In this document: positions 6,399 to 18,900 of the stretch, piece by piece
Layout of the letters: every line of letters starts with the position of its first letter
Position numbering within the stretch: position 1 is the first letter of the stretch
DNA from: a virus
Virus record (IMG/VR): IMGVR_UViG_3300032240_000260
Span: 1-24,904 of that record
DNA: 24,904 bases
Direction: 5' to 3' (one strand)
The notes under the pieces: model-generated
The model's database searches: none
The model's input: only the letters and a program-made list of their open reading frames with translations
Told to the model about the DNA's origin: nothing
Translations under genes and position numbers: made by a program

Positions 6399-9300
6399 AT
6401 GACCACAACAGCTAGACAAAACAACTTAATATTGGCAGAAGACTGGAAAAGAATATACCAGACTTTTACCAACGCAGACTTTACCAGTTACGATTTTGAA
6501 AATTTGCGCAGGGTAATGATTGCGTATCTAAGAGAAAATTATGCTGAAGATTTCAACGATTACATTGAAAGTTCAGAATATATCGCATTGGTTGATTTGA
6601 TAGCATTCCTTGGTCAAAGTCTAGCGTTCCGTATTGATCTATCCAGCCGCGAGAATTTTATTGAGCTTGCTACAAGAAAAGAAAGCGTTCTTAGAATGGC
6701 AAGAATGTTAGCTTACAATGCTAAAAGAAACAAAGCTGCTAATGGTCTATTAAAATTTGACACAGTATCTACTACAGAAACACTATACGATTCTAACGGT
6801 GTTAACCTAGCTAAACAGACTATCGTTTGGAACGATTCTACGAACTCAAACTGGTATCAACAGTTTATTACAGTACTAAACGCAGCAATGGTAACCAACA
6901 CAGAATTTGGTAAGAGCCAAGGAACAGCGATTGTTGACGGAATTACTGCTGATCAGTATAGATTTAATTCTACGAACACAGGATTACCTGTGTTCTCTTT
7001 TACTAAACAAGTAGCTGGCCGATCTATGCGTTTTGAAATATTGAGTACTTCTATTTTAGGAGCCGACTCGATCTATGAAGAAACTCCGATGCCAGGGAAC
7101 CAACTAGGTTTCTTGTACAGACAAGATGGTAAAGGAAATGCCAGTCCCAATTCTGGGTTTTTCTTACAGTTCAAACAAGGTAGTATGACTACTGCTGAGT
7201 TTCAGATACCACAACCAACAGTTAACGAAATAGTTGGAATTACCACAAACAATATTAACAATGACGATGTTTGGTTATATCAGTTAGATTCTAACGGTAA
7301 TGAATCAACATTATGGTCACAAGTATCTTCTCTAACTGGAAACAATACAGTTTATAACAGTATCGCTAATGGACAAAAAAATATCTATAGCGTGATAACA
7401 AAAACAAATGATCAAATAGATCTATTATTTTCAGATGGTGTTTATGGAAATCTTCCTAGAGGAGCATTCCGTGCCTATTACAGAGTTTCAAATGGTTTGA
7501 GATATCAGATATCTTCAAGTGACATGAGAGGTATCGCTATTGATATTCCTTATGTAAACTCGGCAGGAGTTAGTCATATATTAACAGTGTCTATGAGCTT
7601 GAACTACAGTATTTCTAATAGCGCATCTTCAGAAGATGTTGATACTATTAGAACTAATGCTCCTGCGGTGTATTACACACAGAATAGGATGATCACTGGC
7701 GAAGATTATAATCTCGCTCCGTTAGGTAGCAGTCAAGACATTCTGAAAGTCAAAGCGATCAACAGAACAAGCAGCGGCATTTCTAGAAACTTTGATATTA
7801 TCGATGCTTCTGGAAAGTATAGTAACGTGAATGTGTTCTGTGATGACGGACTAATTTACAGATACAACAGTGAAAGAACTTTTTCTTATACGAGTGTTAA
7901 TAAAAATATTCTTTTAAATTACGTAAAAGAAACTATTGAACCTGCTGTAGCAAATGTCCAGACATACAATTTTTATATCACAAACTTTGATAAGATTTTC
8001 TTATCAGACGTTAACGTGAAGTGGATCAAAACAACATCAGATTCTACAGCTACTACTGGTTACTTTGGTAACGCATTTGACAATTTTCCTATCAAAGTAG
8101 GCACGTATACTGCCAGTAACTTGAAATATGTAGAAGCAGGATCTCTAGTAAAATTTATTCCGGTTCTATCTACACAGGCATTTAAGAATGGCGAGATCGT
8201 TGATTATGATCCGTTAGATGTTGATCAACAAAGATACATTTGGTCCAAGGCTGTACAAGTAACTGGTGATGGTACAAACGCAGGAAAAGGAAATTTAGCT
8301 AATGGGTTAGGTCCTATTAAATTTAGTGAAATCATTCCTCATGGTGCTAAACCTAGTCAAGTTGTTCCGAGATTTATCAGTAACTTTAATACAGACATTG
8401 AAACTGAAATTGTGAATCTCAGCTTTGCTCGTGAAACATTTGGTCTAAGATATGATAGAGCAACACGCAGCTGGAAAACAGTTACATCGGGCAATATTGA
8501 TTTAATGACTGATTTTAATCTAGGTCAAGCAGGCGATACTACAAATAAAGGACTTGATGCTTCTTGGATATTGGCTTTTGTTTATGACGGAGAAACATAC
8601 ACTGTTCGTCTAAGAGGGACAGATTACATTTTTTCAAGTGTACAGCAGAATCGATTCTATTTTGATGTTGACCATAAAATATACGACAGCAAAACAAGAA
8701 AAGTTATCAAAGATACAATTAGCGTTTTAGCTATTAACAGATCTCCATTAGGATCAGAAAAAGGTTCATTGGCGATTGCTAATCAAATCTTAGCTCAATT
8801 CGCAGCTAATCCTAACAGCAAGTTAAGTGATATATTACCTATTGTAGATGAAAAGCAAATACTCAAACAAGATATTCCTTTCTCTGTGTCAGACGCTGTG
8901 AGATATGATGACGGTTATCAAGCTAACGAATCTATTAAGATTGCGTTTAGCGATACAAATGACGACGGAGTTATTGATAACCCGGATGCGTTTGACGAGA
9001 TCGTTGGTGTTAACAGTGAAACAAAATATTTGTTCTTCCAACAAAGCACAGACGAATTTGGTGCGAAGAGTCTAACTTTTATTCCTAATATGGATTCTAA
9101 GTTTATTGTAAAAGATAAAGAAGCCAATGCTAGCGTAAACGACTATGGTCACAATCAGTTGATTTATTTTTATGATCAGAAAGAAAATTATATCAAACGT
9201 GTTGACTTAGTTACTCGTTCATTCATACTAGAACCTAGTTATGTTGCTTATGTAGGACGCTCAGATCTCAAATTTCAGTACGTACACAACTCGGGTGAAA

Positions 9301-9911
9301 GTCGCAGAATTGATCCTAGCGTTAGCAACATCATTGATATCTATCTAATGACTAGAACATATGATGAAAACTACAGAATGTGGTTAGCAGGCGGTCTAGC
9401 AAAACAACCAGAAGCTCCAACTCCAGAAGCATTACGAGTTGAATTTGCTTCCGGTCTATCGCAGATTAAATCAATTAGCGATGAAGTTGTCTATCATCCT
9501 GTTAGTTATTTTCCATTGTTTGGATCAAAAGCAAGATCAGAATTCCAGGTAACATTTAAAGTTGTTAAGAATCCTTCTAAGCTAGTTAATGACAATGATT
9601 TGAAAGTTAGAATAGTTAATAGTATCACAGCTTTCTTTGCTGTTGAGAATTTTGATTTTGGTGATAAGTTTTACGCTAGTGAGTTACTCACTTATGTGAT
9701 AAAACAAAATTCACCAGACATTAGCAATATGGTTATTGTTCCTAAACAAACAACACAGGCATTTGGTAGTCTTCTAGAGATCCAAGCAAAACCTGATGAA
9801 TTACTAGTCAGTGCTGCTACGGTGGATGATATAGAAATACTAACTAATATTACAGCGGCGGACCTAAAATTGTTAACAACACAAGTAATAACTAGCACGA
9901 GCGTTCTATAA
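6399..9911 (+). CDS. gp6: Baseplate wedge protein gp6, enlarged
   Basis: The N-terminus (MTTTARQNN, then AEDWKRIYQTF, DFENLRRVMIAYLRENY, ALVDLIAFLGQSLAFRIDL and ENFIELATRKESVLRMARML) is the conserved gp6 start. The C-terminal about 160 residues, from VVYHPVSYFPLFGSKARSEF through NSITAFFAVENFDFG and KFYASELLTYVIKQNSPDI, look like the baseplate J-type end. gp6 forms the ring that ties wedges together around the hub and changes shape on contraction. T4 gp6 has 660 aa; this protein has 1170, so the middle carries several hundred extra residues of beta-rich sequence. That part includes an acidic loop at residues 852-863 (DTNDDGVIDNPD) resembling a dockerin/thrombospondin-type calcium loop. The stop overlaps the giant gene's ATG by one base. 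Confidence 0.88.
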   Translation: MTTTARQNNLILAEDWKRIYQTFTNADFTSYDFENLRRVMIAYLRENYAEDFNDYIESSEYIALVDLIAFLGQSLAFRIDLSSRENFIELATRKESVLRMARMLAYNAKRNKAANGLLKFDTVSTTETLYDSNGVNLAKQTIVWNDSTNSNWYQQFITVLNAAMVTNTEFGKSQGTAIVDGITADQYRFNSTNTGLPVFSFTKQVAGRSMRFEILSTSILGADSIYEETPMPGNQLGFLYRQDGKGNASPNSGFFLQFKQGSMTTAEFQIPQPTVNEIVGITTNNINNDDVWLYQLDSNGNESTLWSQVSSLTGNNTVYNSIANGQKNIYSVITKTNDQIDLLFSDGVYGNLPRGAFRAYYRVSNGLRYQISSSDMRGIAIDIPYVNSAGVSHILTVSMSLNYSISNSASSEDVDTIRTNAPAVYYTQNRMITGEDYNLAPLGSSQDILKVKAINRTSSGISRNFDIIDASGKYSNVNVFCDDGLIYRYNSERTFSYTSVNKNILLNYVKETIEPAVANVQTYNFYITNFDKIFLSDVNVKWIKTTSDSTATTGYFGNAFDNFPIKVGTYTASNLKYVEAGSLVKFIPVLSTQAFKNGEIVDYDPLDVDQQRYIWSKAVQVTGDGTNAGKGNLANGLGPIKFSEIIPHGAKPSQVVPRFISNFNTDIETEIVNLSFARETFGLRYDRATRSWKTVTSGNIDLMTDFNLGQAGDTTNKGLDASWILAFVYDGETYTVRLRGTDYIFSSVQQNRFYFDVDHKIYDSKTRKVIKDTISVLAINRSPLGSEKGSLAIANQILAQFAANPNSKLSDILPIVDEKQILKQDIPFSVSDAVRYDDGYQANESIKIAFSDTNDDGVIDNPDAFDEIVGVNSETKYLFFQQSTDEFGAKSLTFIPNMDSKFIVKDKEANASVNDYGHNQLIYFYDQKENYIKRVDLVTRSFILEPSYVAYVGRSDLKFQYVHNSGESRRIDPSVSNIIDIYLMTRTYDENYRMWLAGGLAKQPEAPTPEALRVEFASGLSQIKSISDEVVYHPVSYFPLFGSKARSEFQVTFKVVKNPSKLVNDNDLKVRIVNSITAFFAVENFDFGDKFYASELLTYVIKQNSPDISNMVIVPKQTTQAFGSLLEIQAKPDELLVSAATVDDIEILTNITAADLKLLTTQVITSTSVL

Positions 9912-12900
9912 TGGATAAAAAAGTTTTTAAGCAGAGCGGATTACCTCTACGGAGGACTGTAGAACTTCTACCAGAAATATTCCAGTCGTCAGCGAATGAT
10001 AAATTTTTATCAGCGACACTGGATCCGTTGGTACAGCCAGGTACACTAGATCGCTTGTCTGGATATGTAGGACGATCATATGGTCGTACATATAACAGCA
10101 AAGACATCTATCTCGATGTTAACAAGTCACTTAGACATGCTTATCAGTTAGAACCAGCCGTAACAATTGAAAATAATGGCAAGGTTAAAAAGTTCTACGA
10201 CTACATTGATTTTAAAAATCAATTAAAGTTTTTCAATAATAAAAATGAAAGAGACGATTTAACTACAGCACAGGAAAAATATTCTTGGAACCCTCCTATT
10301 GATTGGGATAAGTTTTCTAATTATAGAGAATACTATTGGGTTCCAAATGGTCCAGACACCGTACAGGTTCTTGGACAATCGCAGACAGTGGTTTCATCTT
10401 ATAAAGTAGGAACTGAAGGCGCTAACGAATGGGTTTTCTTTCCAGACGGTCTGACAAAAAATCCTGCGATTACTCTTTATAGAGGCCAGACATATGAATT
10501 TTATGTTAATGCCCCAGGCGACGGTTTTTGGTTAAGAACCTCTGATGCGGTTAATAATATTAATTTGTTGTTAAACGAGCAACCTAATTACAATAAGGGA
10601 GTTACTAACAACGGTATTGAAGTTGGTAAAGTGACATTTGTAGTTCCTAACGATGCACCTGACCTATTGTATTATCAAAGCGGCACCAACATAAATCGTA
10701 TCGGTTCTTTTAGAATAGCCAATGTTACAGATAACACATACCTAGATGTAGAAAAAGACATCTTAGGCAAGCAATCTTATAAAAGCTCAAATGGTGTCGT
10801 TTTTACTAACGGACTAAAGATTGATTTTGTAGGAAAGACAACGCCAGAAAAATATACATCAGGAGCATGGATAGTTGAAGGTGTAGGCGATTCAATTAAA
10901 CTGATTCAGTTCAGTGATCTAGAACTACCACCAATTTCAAATCCTAATTCAAACATTGTATTCGATGATGCTGGGTTTGATACTGAGCCATTTGACGATG
11001 CTACTTCGTATCCTACACAAAAAGATTATATAACAATCAACAGATCTAGCATAGATAAAAATCCTTGGTCAAGATATAATCGTTGGTTCCATCGATCTGT
11101 TTTAGAGTACGCTTCTGGGTTCAACGGCTCTTATCCTTCATTGCTAGAGGAAAGCAGAGCAAAAAGACCTATCATAGAATTCGCAGCTAACCTACAGTTG
11201 TTTAATCACGGTATTGTGGCAAAGACTAGTGTTGACTTGGTAGATGATTTTACCACTGACGTATTTTCAACAATCGAAGGAAGTGCTGGATACAACGTAG
11301 ATAAAAAACCTTTGTTTGACGGTGCTAGAGTTTTATTCACCGCCGACACAGACAAGTTGGTCAAAAATAAAATCTATGTGGTTAAATTTATTAAAGTACA
11401 AACCAGTACTAACACAGCTAATAAGACACAGATTAGTCTAGTTGAAGCAGACGACAGTATAACACAAGCAGGTGAATGTGTTATCGTTCGATATGGCGAT
11501 GTTAACGCAGGCCGTATGTACCACTATGATGGCGCAGAATGGCACAAGAGTCAAACTAAAACAGCGATCAATCAAGCACCATTATTTGATGTATTTGATG
11601 ATGAGTTAAATTCTTTCTCTTATACTGGTGTGTATAATACTTCAAACTTCGAAGGCACACGTATCTTAGGATACAAAGTAGCATCTTCCGGAAAACCTGA
11701 TTCAGAATTAGGATTTCCGTTAAGTTATCTAAACATTGATAATACAGGAGATATCCTGTTTAGTTTTGATTGGGAAACAGACACATTCAGTTTCCAAGAA
11801 ACTGAAGTCATGACACAAAATGTCAATTTTGGTTATTTCAAAATCAATAAAGATTTAGATTCTTATGGATTACATAATAACTGGGAACTTTTTGATAACA
11901 CGTTTTATCAAGGAGTAATCCAGACAGTTGAAATACCAACTGCTACAAATCAAGCTGAATTCTCTGCGGTCTATTGGGATCAAGTGGTAGAAGAAAAGAT
12001 ATTCTTCTACCTAAACGGTGAGATAATCAAAGACTCATGGACCAGCGAAACTATTATCGCTAGGAAGTTTACTTTTGCGAGAACATTTGCCGCAGGTGAC
12101 GAGCTTACTATAAAGATATACACCAATGCTGACCCAGATCAAGGTTTCTATGAATTTCCATCATCGCTCGAAAGAAATCCATTAAACCAACCTATACCTC
12201 AGTTTACATTAGGCCAAGCAAATGATCATTTAAGATCTATGCTAGACATGACTGATAGTTTTTCAGGAGTGTTTCCTGGTACTAGCAATTTAAGAGATAT
12301 CGTAGGCTATCAAAAACACGGTAAGAGATTTATGAAATCAAGCAGCGTGGCTGCTATGTCTCTTCCAATGCTTTGCGATAGATCAGTTAACATTATTAAA
12401 TCTATTAGATACGCTGGCGACGAGTATGAAAGATTTAAGAGCGATTTTTTACGTCTAGCTGTAGAACTACCGTTTGATCAAAATATTGTAGAATACGTTG
12501 ATCAAATCATAGACAAGATGTCTAAAACAAAATCTGAAAATTCACCATTTAACGATTCAGATATGATCGGTAGTGGTGCTTATAAAAAGATAGAATATGT
12601 AGTAGAAGACGAAGGCATCAAAGTATTTGCTCTGAGCGAAAAATTTGATCTAACTAGCCCTTCGACTAAAGCAGTGTATGTTTATCGCAATAATATTCAG
12701 CTATTAGTTGATGCTGATTATGTATTTGATTCTAACTTTGGTTTTGTAAAATTAACTATTGATTTGACTGAAGGCGATACGATTGAAATTAGAGAATATC
12801 TGTCAAGTTATTACAACTACATTCCGGCTACACCTACTAAGTTTGGTCTTTCTAAGAAATATACTCCTAGAATCTATATAGACAATACCTATATAGATCC

Positions 12901-15900
12901 TACTAAGGTCATAGAAGGGCATGACGGTAGCATCACTATCGCTTTCAATGACTTTAGAGATAACCTAATCCTTGAATTAGAAAAAAGAATTTACAACAAT
13001 ATCAAGTATCAGTATAACGAAGATATTTTAGATATAGACAGCCTTCTTGGAGGTTTATATAATACAGGTGTATTTGATAAAGATCAGCTAGACAGTGTTT
13101 TGAATCAAGAATTTTTGAGATGGCAGTCAGCTACTGGAGTTGATCCTTTTACTAATTTTTATCTAGATAGTGCTAATCCTTTTACATACACTTATACTAA
13201 AGCACTCGATCATGCTAAACAGGCCAAGATGCCTGGGTATTGGAGAGGAATTTATAAGCATTATTACGATACTGATAGGCCACATACATGCCCATGGGAA
13301 ATGCTAGGCTTTAGTGAAAAACCAACTTGGTGGGATGAGGAATACGGGTTAGCGCCGTATACAAATGGAAACCTATTGCTATGGGAAGATTTAAGAGATG
13401 GTGTAATTAGAAAAGGTCCACGTGCCGGAAAACATACTAGATATGCTAGACATGATCTTTTAGATCATATTCCAGTGGATGACGAAGGACAACTATTAAA
13501 TCCTATTAACTCGGCATCAGTTGTTGACTACGCAGTTAATAGAATATCAGATCCATTCGTATTTGGTGATATTGGTCCTGTCGAAACTGCCTGGAGACGC
13601 AGTTCTAGATTTGTATTTTCATTACTAGAAGCTATTGTGCTTTTAAGACCTTTCGAAACTCTATCTTTAAATTTTGATAGACAGAAGGTAAAAAGAAATA
13701 AGATAGGGCAGATTGTATCAACAGATACAAATACTTTTTTAACTTTAGCAGATGTAAATTCTTCTATCTTTAATCCTTCAGTAATACCGGGTGGATTATT
13801 ATCTTACATATTTGATTATCTGAAAGCCAATCTCATTGACTATAATTCAGTAATATCAATCTTCTCAGAAGACAGTTTCTACATTAGAATTTCAAATAGA
13901 ATAGGCGGATTTGTTGATAAGAATCAACAGAAATATCTGTTAGACAGCAAAAATCCAAAGAGCAAAACTTCTGGAGTGTTTATCCCGCCAGAAGATTATA
14001 ATATTTTCTTTAATATTAGTTCACCTACTAGAACAATCAGCTACTCGGGCGTTATAATAGAAAAAACAGATAACGGATTTAAAATATCTGGTTATGATAA
14101 TTTAAATTCTTATTTTTCATATTTTGAACCAGTTAAGCTAGTAAGTGACCCTGTTCTGTCAGTAGGCGGAGTAAGTGAAGTTTATTCTGAGTGGCATTCT
14201 GATCAGTTCTATGGATCGGGATTATTAGTAAAATATAATGAGAAATTTTATAGGGCAACTTCGTCGCATACTAGTACAGATAATTTTGAAAGCAGTAAAT
14301 GGGTATTAGTACAGCAAGTTCCATTAGTAGGCGCAGTTGAAGCACAAAAGAGAACATCTTTTAACTCTTATCAATCGATAAAATTACCATACGGTACAGT
14401 CTATGATAACATCCAGGCTGTAGTTGATTTCTTATTAGGATATGGAGAATATCTAAAATCTCTAGGCGTAAATTTTGATTCTTATAATAAAGATTTACAA
14501 GTACCTAATGATTGGGAAACAAGTTGTAAAGAATTCATGTTCTGGACAACACATAACTGGGCAATTGGTGCTATTATTTCCCTAAGTCCGGCCGCATCGG
14601 CTGTTAAGATAGATGTAGTTGGAGAAGTGGCAGATAATCTAATAGACAGTTTCTATGAATATTCTGTATTGCGTAGCGACGGCACCAAGATACCTCCTAA
14701 GCAGATTCAAGTTTACAGAACAAATAATCAATTTGTTTTAACACCGTTAGACGCAACAGAAGGAATATACTTTGCTAATATTCATTACGTGGTTAAAGAA
14801 CATGTGGTCGTGTTTAACGATCGAACAGTATTCAATGATGTTATCTACGACAAATCTACAGGATATAGACAAGAAAGAATTAAAGTCATTGGATTTAGGA
14901 CGACAGATTGGGATGGTGACTACACTAGCCCCGGATTTATCTATGATGATGTTAATATATCTCCATGGCAACAGTTTACAGATTACCGATTAGGCGATAT
15001 TGTACAATACAGACAATTTAACTATGTTAGCATGTCCTTCCAGAAAGGTACAAGTTCATTTGATCCTACACAATGGAGACAGCTGGATACTAATCCAACG
15101 TCTGGACTTATATCTAACTTTGATTACAAGATCAATCAAATTGAAGATTACTTTGAATTAGATTATGTTGGTATCAACAATGATCAGAAAAAATTAGCAA
15201 GACATACTATTGGTTATCAAGAAAGAGATTATCTACAAGATATTGCCGAAGACGAAGTAACTCAATTTAAACTCTATCAAGGGTTTATTAGAGAAAAAGG
15301 AACACTTAACTCTATAACTAAAATCTTTGATAAGATAGCTACAACTACAGATGATGCTATTGTATTAAAAGAAGAATGGGCATTCTTGTCAGGATCACTG
15401 GGCGGGATTAATCAGTATGACGAATTAGAAATTTCTATAAAGAAAGAAAATCTAAGATTAAATCCTCAACCTTTGCTTTTAGATAATACAGGAATCATAC
15501 CTGACAACTACCCTAACTTCTTAATAGCAGCTGATACTGATTACAAGATTGGAAATAAGAATATTAAATTTCCTACAAAATATTATTCAGCTAAAGATGC
15601 GGCAGCAGGCTATGTTTATACAGAAGATGTTGATTTTACAGTTGCTAATCTTAACGAACTGTTTTCTATGGATATCGCTAAATTCAAAGAAGGTACAACA
15701 GTTTGGACTACATTTAGAACAAAAGGCTGGGATGTTTTAAGATACAAGGTTACTAATATCACTATTGGTGCTGTAGCGTTAGTTGATACAGGGTCAGTAT
15801 CATTAGTAACCAATGTTGTACATAATTTTAAAGTCGGCGATGTTATTGGTCTTACTAACATAAAGTACCTAACGGGTTTTTATCAAATCGCAGCAGTGGC

Positions 15901-18900
15901 TCCAAAGACTATTATTATCGCTATCGCTGGATACAAATCAGAACCAGAGATAGATCAAAGTTCTTTCTGTAGAATTGGCATATTTGAAACAGCAAGAATC
16001 GCTGATTATCAATCACTGGTTGACAGCAAATACGCATTGTTACCTGTTGGATCTAGACTATGGTTAGATGACAACGGTGACAGTCGTTGGGAAGTTATAC
16101 AAAGACAAAAACAATACGAAGTTACTCCTATTTCAGAATACGGTATTGCGTTCCCAACAGCAACAGGTTCTTCAGTATTGTACCTAGCCAAGAGAAATGA
16201 AACTATTGTAGGTAACCCAGGCGGGGTAGTTACAGTAGGAGATGCTTCTAGAGAATCAGCGGTTATTGTATATTCTCAGGGCTCAACTGGATTAATACCT
16301 TTACAGATACTTGTTCCTACAACAGGATTACAAAGCACCTTCCTTGGATCATATGCGTCGGTAATGGCCAGTAGCGAAGACGGTAGATGGCTGATGGTAG
16401 GGTCACCTACAGTATCTCGTATTCCTAGTAACTATAGAGAATCTTTTAATCCTTCTGCTACATATCAACAAGGTGACACAGTTATCTATGCTGGTAAACT
16501 TTGGAAAGCTAACAGATCTATTATAGGAGATGGCAGCTCAATTGACCTAGCATCAGACGACTGGACACCAGCAACAAACCATTTAGCTAATCCTTTGGGC
16601 AAAGCAATCTTTGATATCAACCAAGGATATAGACAACAAGGTGCTGTTGATATCTTTGAATACAACCAAGGCCAATACAATTATATAGAAACTATTATCA
16701 GTCCTCGTCCAGCAGATGGCGAGTTGTTTGGTACTGCTATCTCAATAGGAAAACAAACAGGTATAGAAGGAACCAGCGGTGACGTAACACTAACAGTTAC
16801 TGAAGTTGATATCACTGGCGGTATTGTAGCAGTATCAGCAGATGGGTCTAGCGGATTAACTGATGCTGTATTTGAAAATATCAGCGGTACAGACGTTAGT
16901 GAGACTGGTGCTAATGCTACATTTGATGTGGTGAAAGCAGTCAACGGATATACTGTTACTGTTAGAACAGGTGGTCAACGTTATGCTGTTGGCGATCGAC
17001 TAAAAATAGTAGGTAGCAGACTAGGCGGCACAACTCCAGCTAATGATTTGATAATAACAGTTGCGGCGGTTAACTCTTCGGGCGAAATACTTGGTTCAGA
17101 AACTTATAATAACATTACTGGTATTGAATCAAGACTAGTTACTGAACAAGCAGTATTCCAGATTTCAAAACTTAGAGACACATATAATACCATAACATTG
17201 ACTAGTCCTGGATACGGATATATTCCAAGAAGCGTTGTTAGCTACGGCGGGAGATATTATGCCTGTATCAGAGATACACAAATAGATAGAGGCCTATGGT
17301 CAGAAACTGCGGTTTATTTTATTGGCGATGTTGTACAATATCAATATAATCCAATACTACCTCCTGCGTACTTTGAAGTAATATACGACGGTGCGGAACA
17401 CACAGGTGTGGTAGGAATTGCTCCACCAGATTCTACATTCTGGAAAACTGCTCCTCCTATACTGCCAACTAACACTGATTATTGGGAAGGTGTCACAGGC
17501 ACTGACTTTGCGTTAGTTGCTAAACCTTGGGTAGAAAAAACTTCAACGAATGTCAGAATCAAGTATACGGCTGGAACGATTATTACTATTCCAGGTACAT
17601 CTGTAGGTGGTGTATCGCCAGACAACGACATCACGATACGAGTTAACGCAGTAGTACAGCCAATCACAAACCCGCAGTCAGGACCCGAGTACAACCCTGC
17701 TATTACTAGCTTCTCATTCTTTGGAAAAGCTATTCCTGGCGTTTCTTGGGTTGGCACAGCATCATCTGGTGAAACATTGTTCAACGATGTTACAGGTTTA
17801 GATATTAGTGAACCAGGTCAGGGTGCTATTTTTAATCTAGTTAGATCTAAAGGCAGTTATACCGCTACAGTTAACGTTAAGGGATCTAGATTCAATGTTG
17901 GAGACCAAATTAAAATACTTGGCACAGCTATTGGCGGGGTCAAAGAAGCTTATTATATGACTGTAGGTGCTCCTGGATCTCTAGACGAGTCAGGAAGATC
18001 ATACATTTACAAATTTGACGGTATCAGATGGTCATTCCTAGAAGATGAAAATTTTGTTGGAATATACAGCAACGACAAATACTACACCGCTGGATCAGTA
18101 GTATGGTACATTAATTACTATTACAAAGCATTGCGTGATGTAGCACCAGGCAATAATTATCCTTCAGTGGCATCGGCATTGTGGTCTGCTACCACTACGA
18201 TCAATCAAGCTATGCTACCATCTAAGGCAGCCCTAGAAGATGCTAGCGACTCGTCATTAGACAGCACATTGCTAACAGGACAGATTTCGACTACAGTTGA
18301 AAATCTAAAATCAGGATCGATGTATGGTTTCTCATCACAGATGAGCAGCGATGCCGCTACACTGGTGATAGGTGCTCCTAAGACAGATAGTGCTAACTTT
18401 GCCTATTATAGAGGTGTTTGGAAATCATATCAGTATTACTCTAAAGGGGATACTGTAAAGAGAAACAACTCTTACTGGACAATGTTATCTAATACAAATA
18501 AAGGAACAGTACCAGGATCAGATGCTGCGGTTTGGCACTACGAAGATACTGGAAGCCAAACAGCATATACTCCTCGTTCGGGATCAATATTCATTTACAA
18601 GAAAGATCCTACAGGCACTTTCCAACCATCTCAAATTATCAATGCTGAAAATATTAACTCTTTCTTAACTGACAGTACGGATATTAATCCGGGAGACGAG
18701 TTTGGAACTGCTGTTCTGTTATCAAGAGATTCTAAAAAATTATTTGTATCAGCTCCGTCAGCAGACTATGCGGGATTAGATCAAGGAGCAGTTTATGTCT
18801 TTAATCTAATTAACGGAACTTATAAGTTTGTACAAAAATTAGACAGTCAACAAAGAGATCCTAACGAAAGATTTGGTTCACGTTTAAGCCTTTCACCAGA

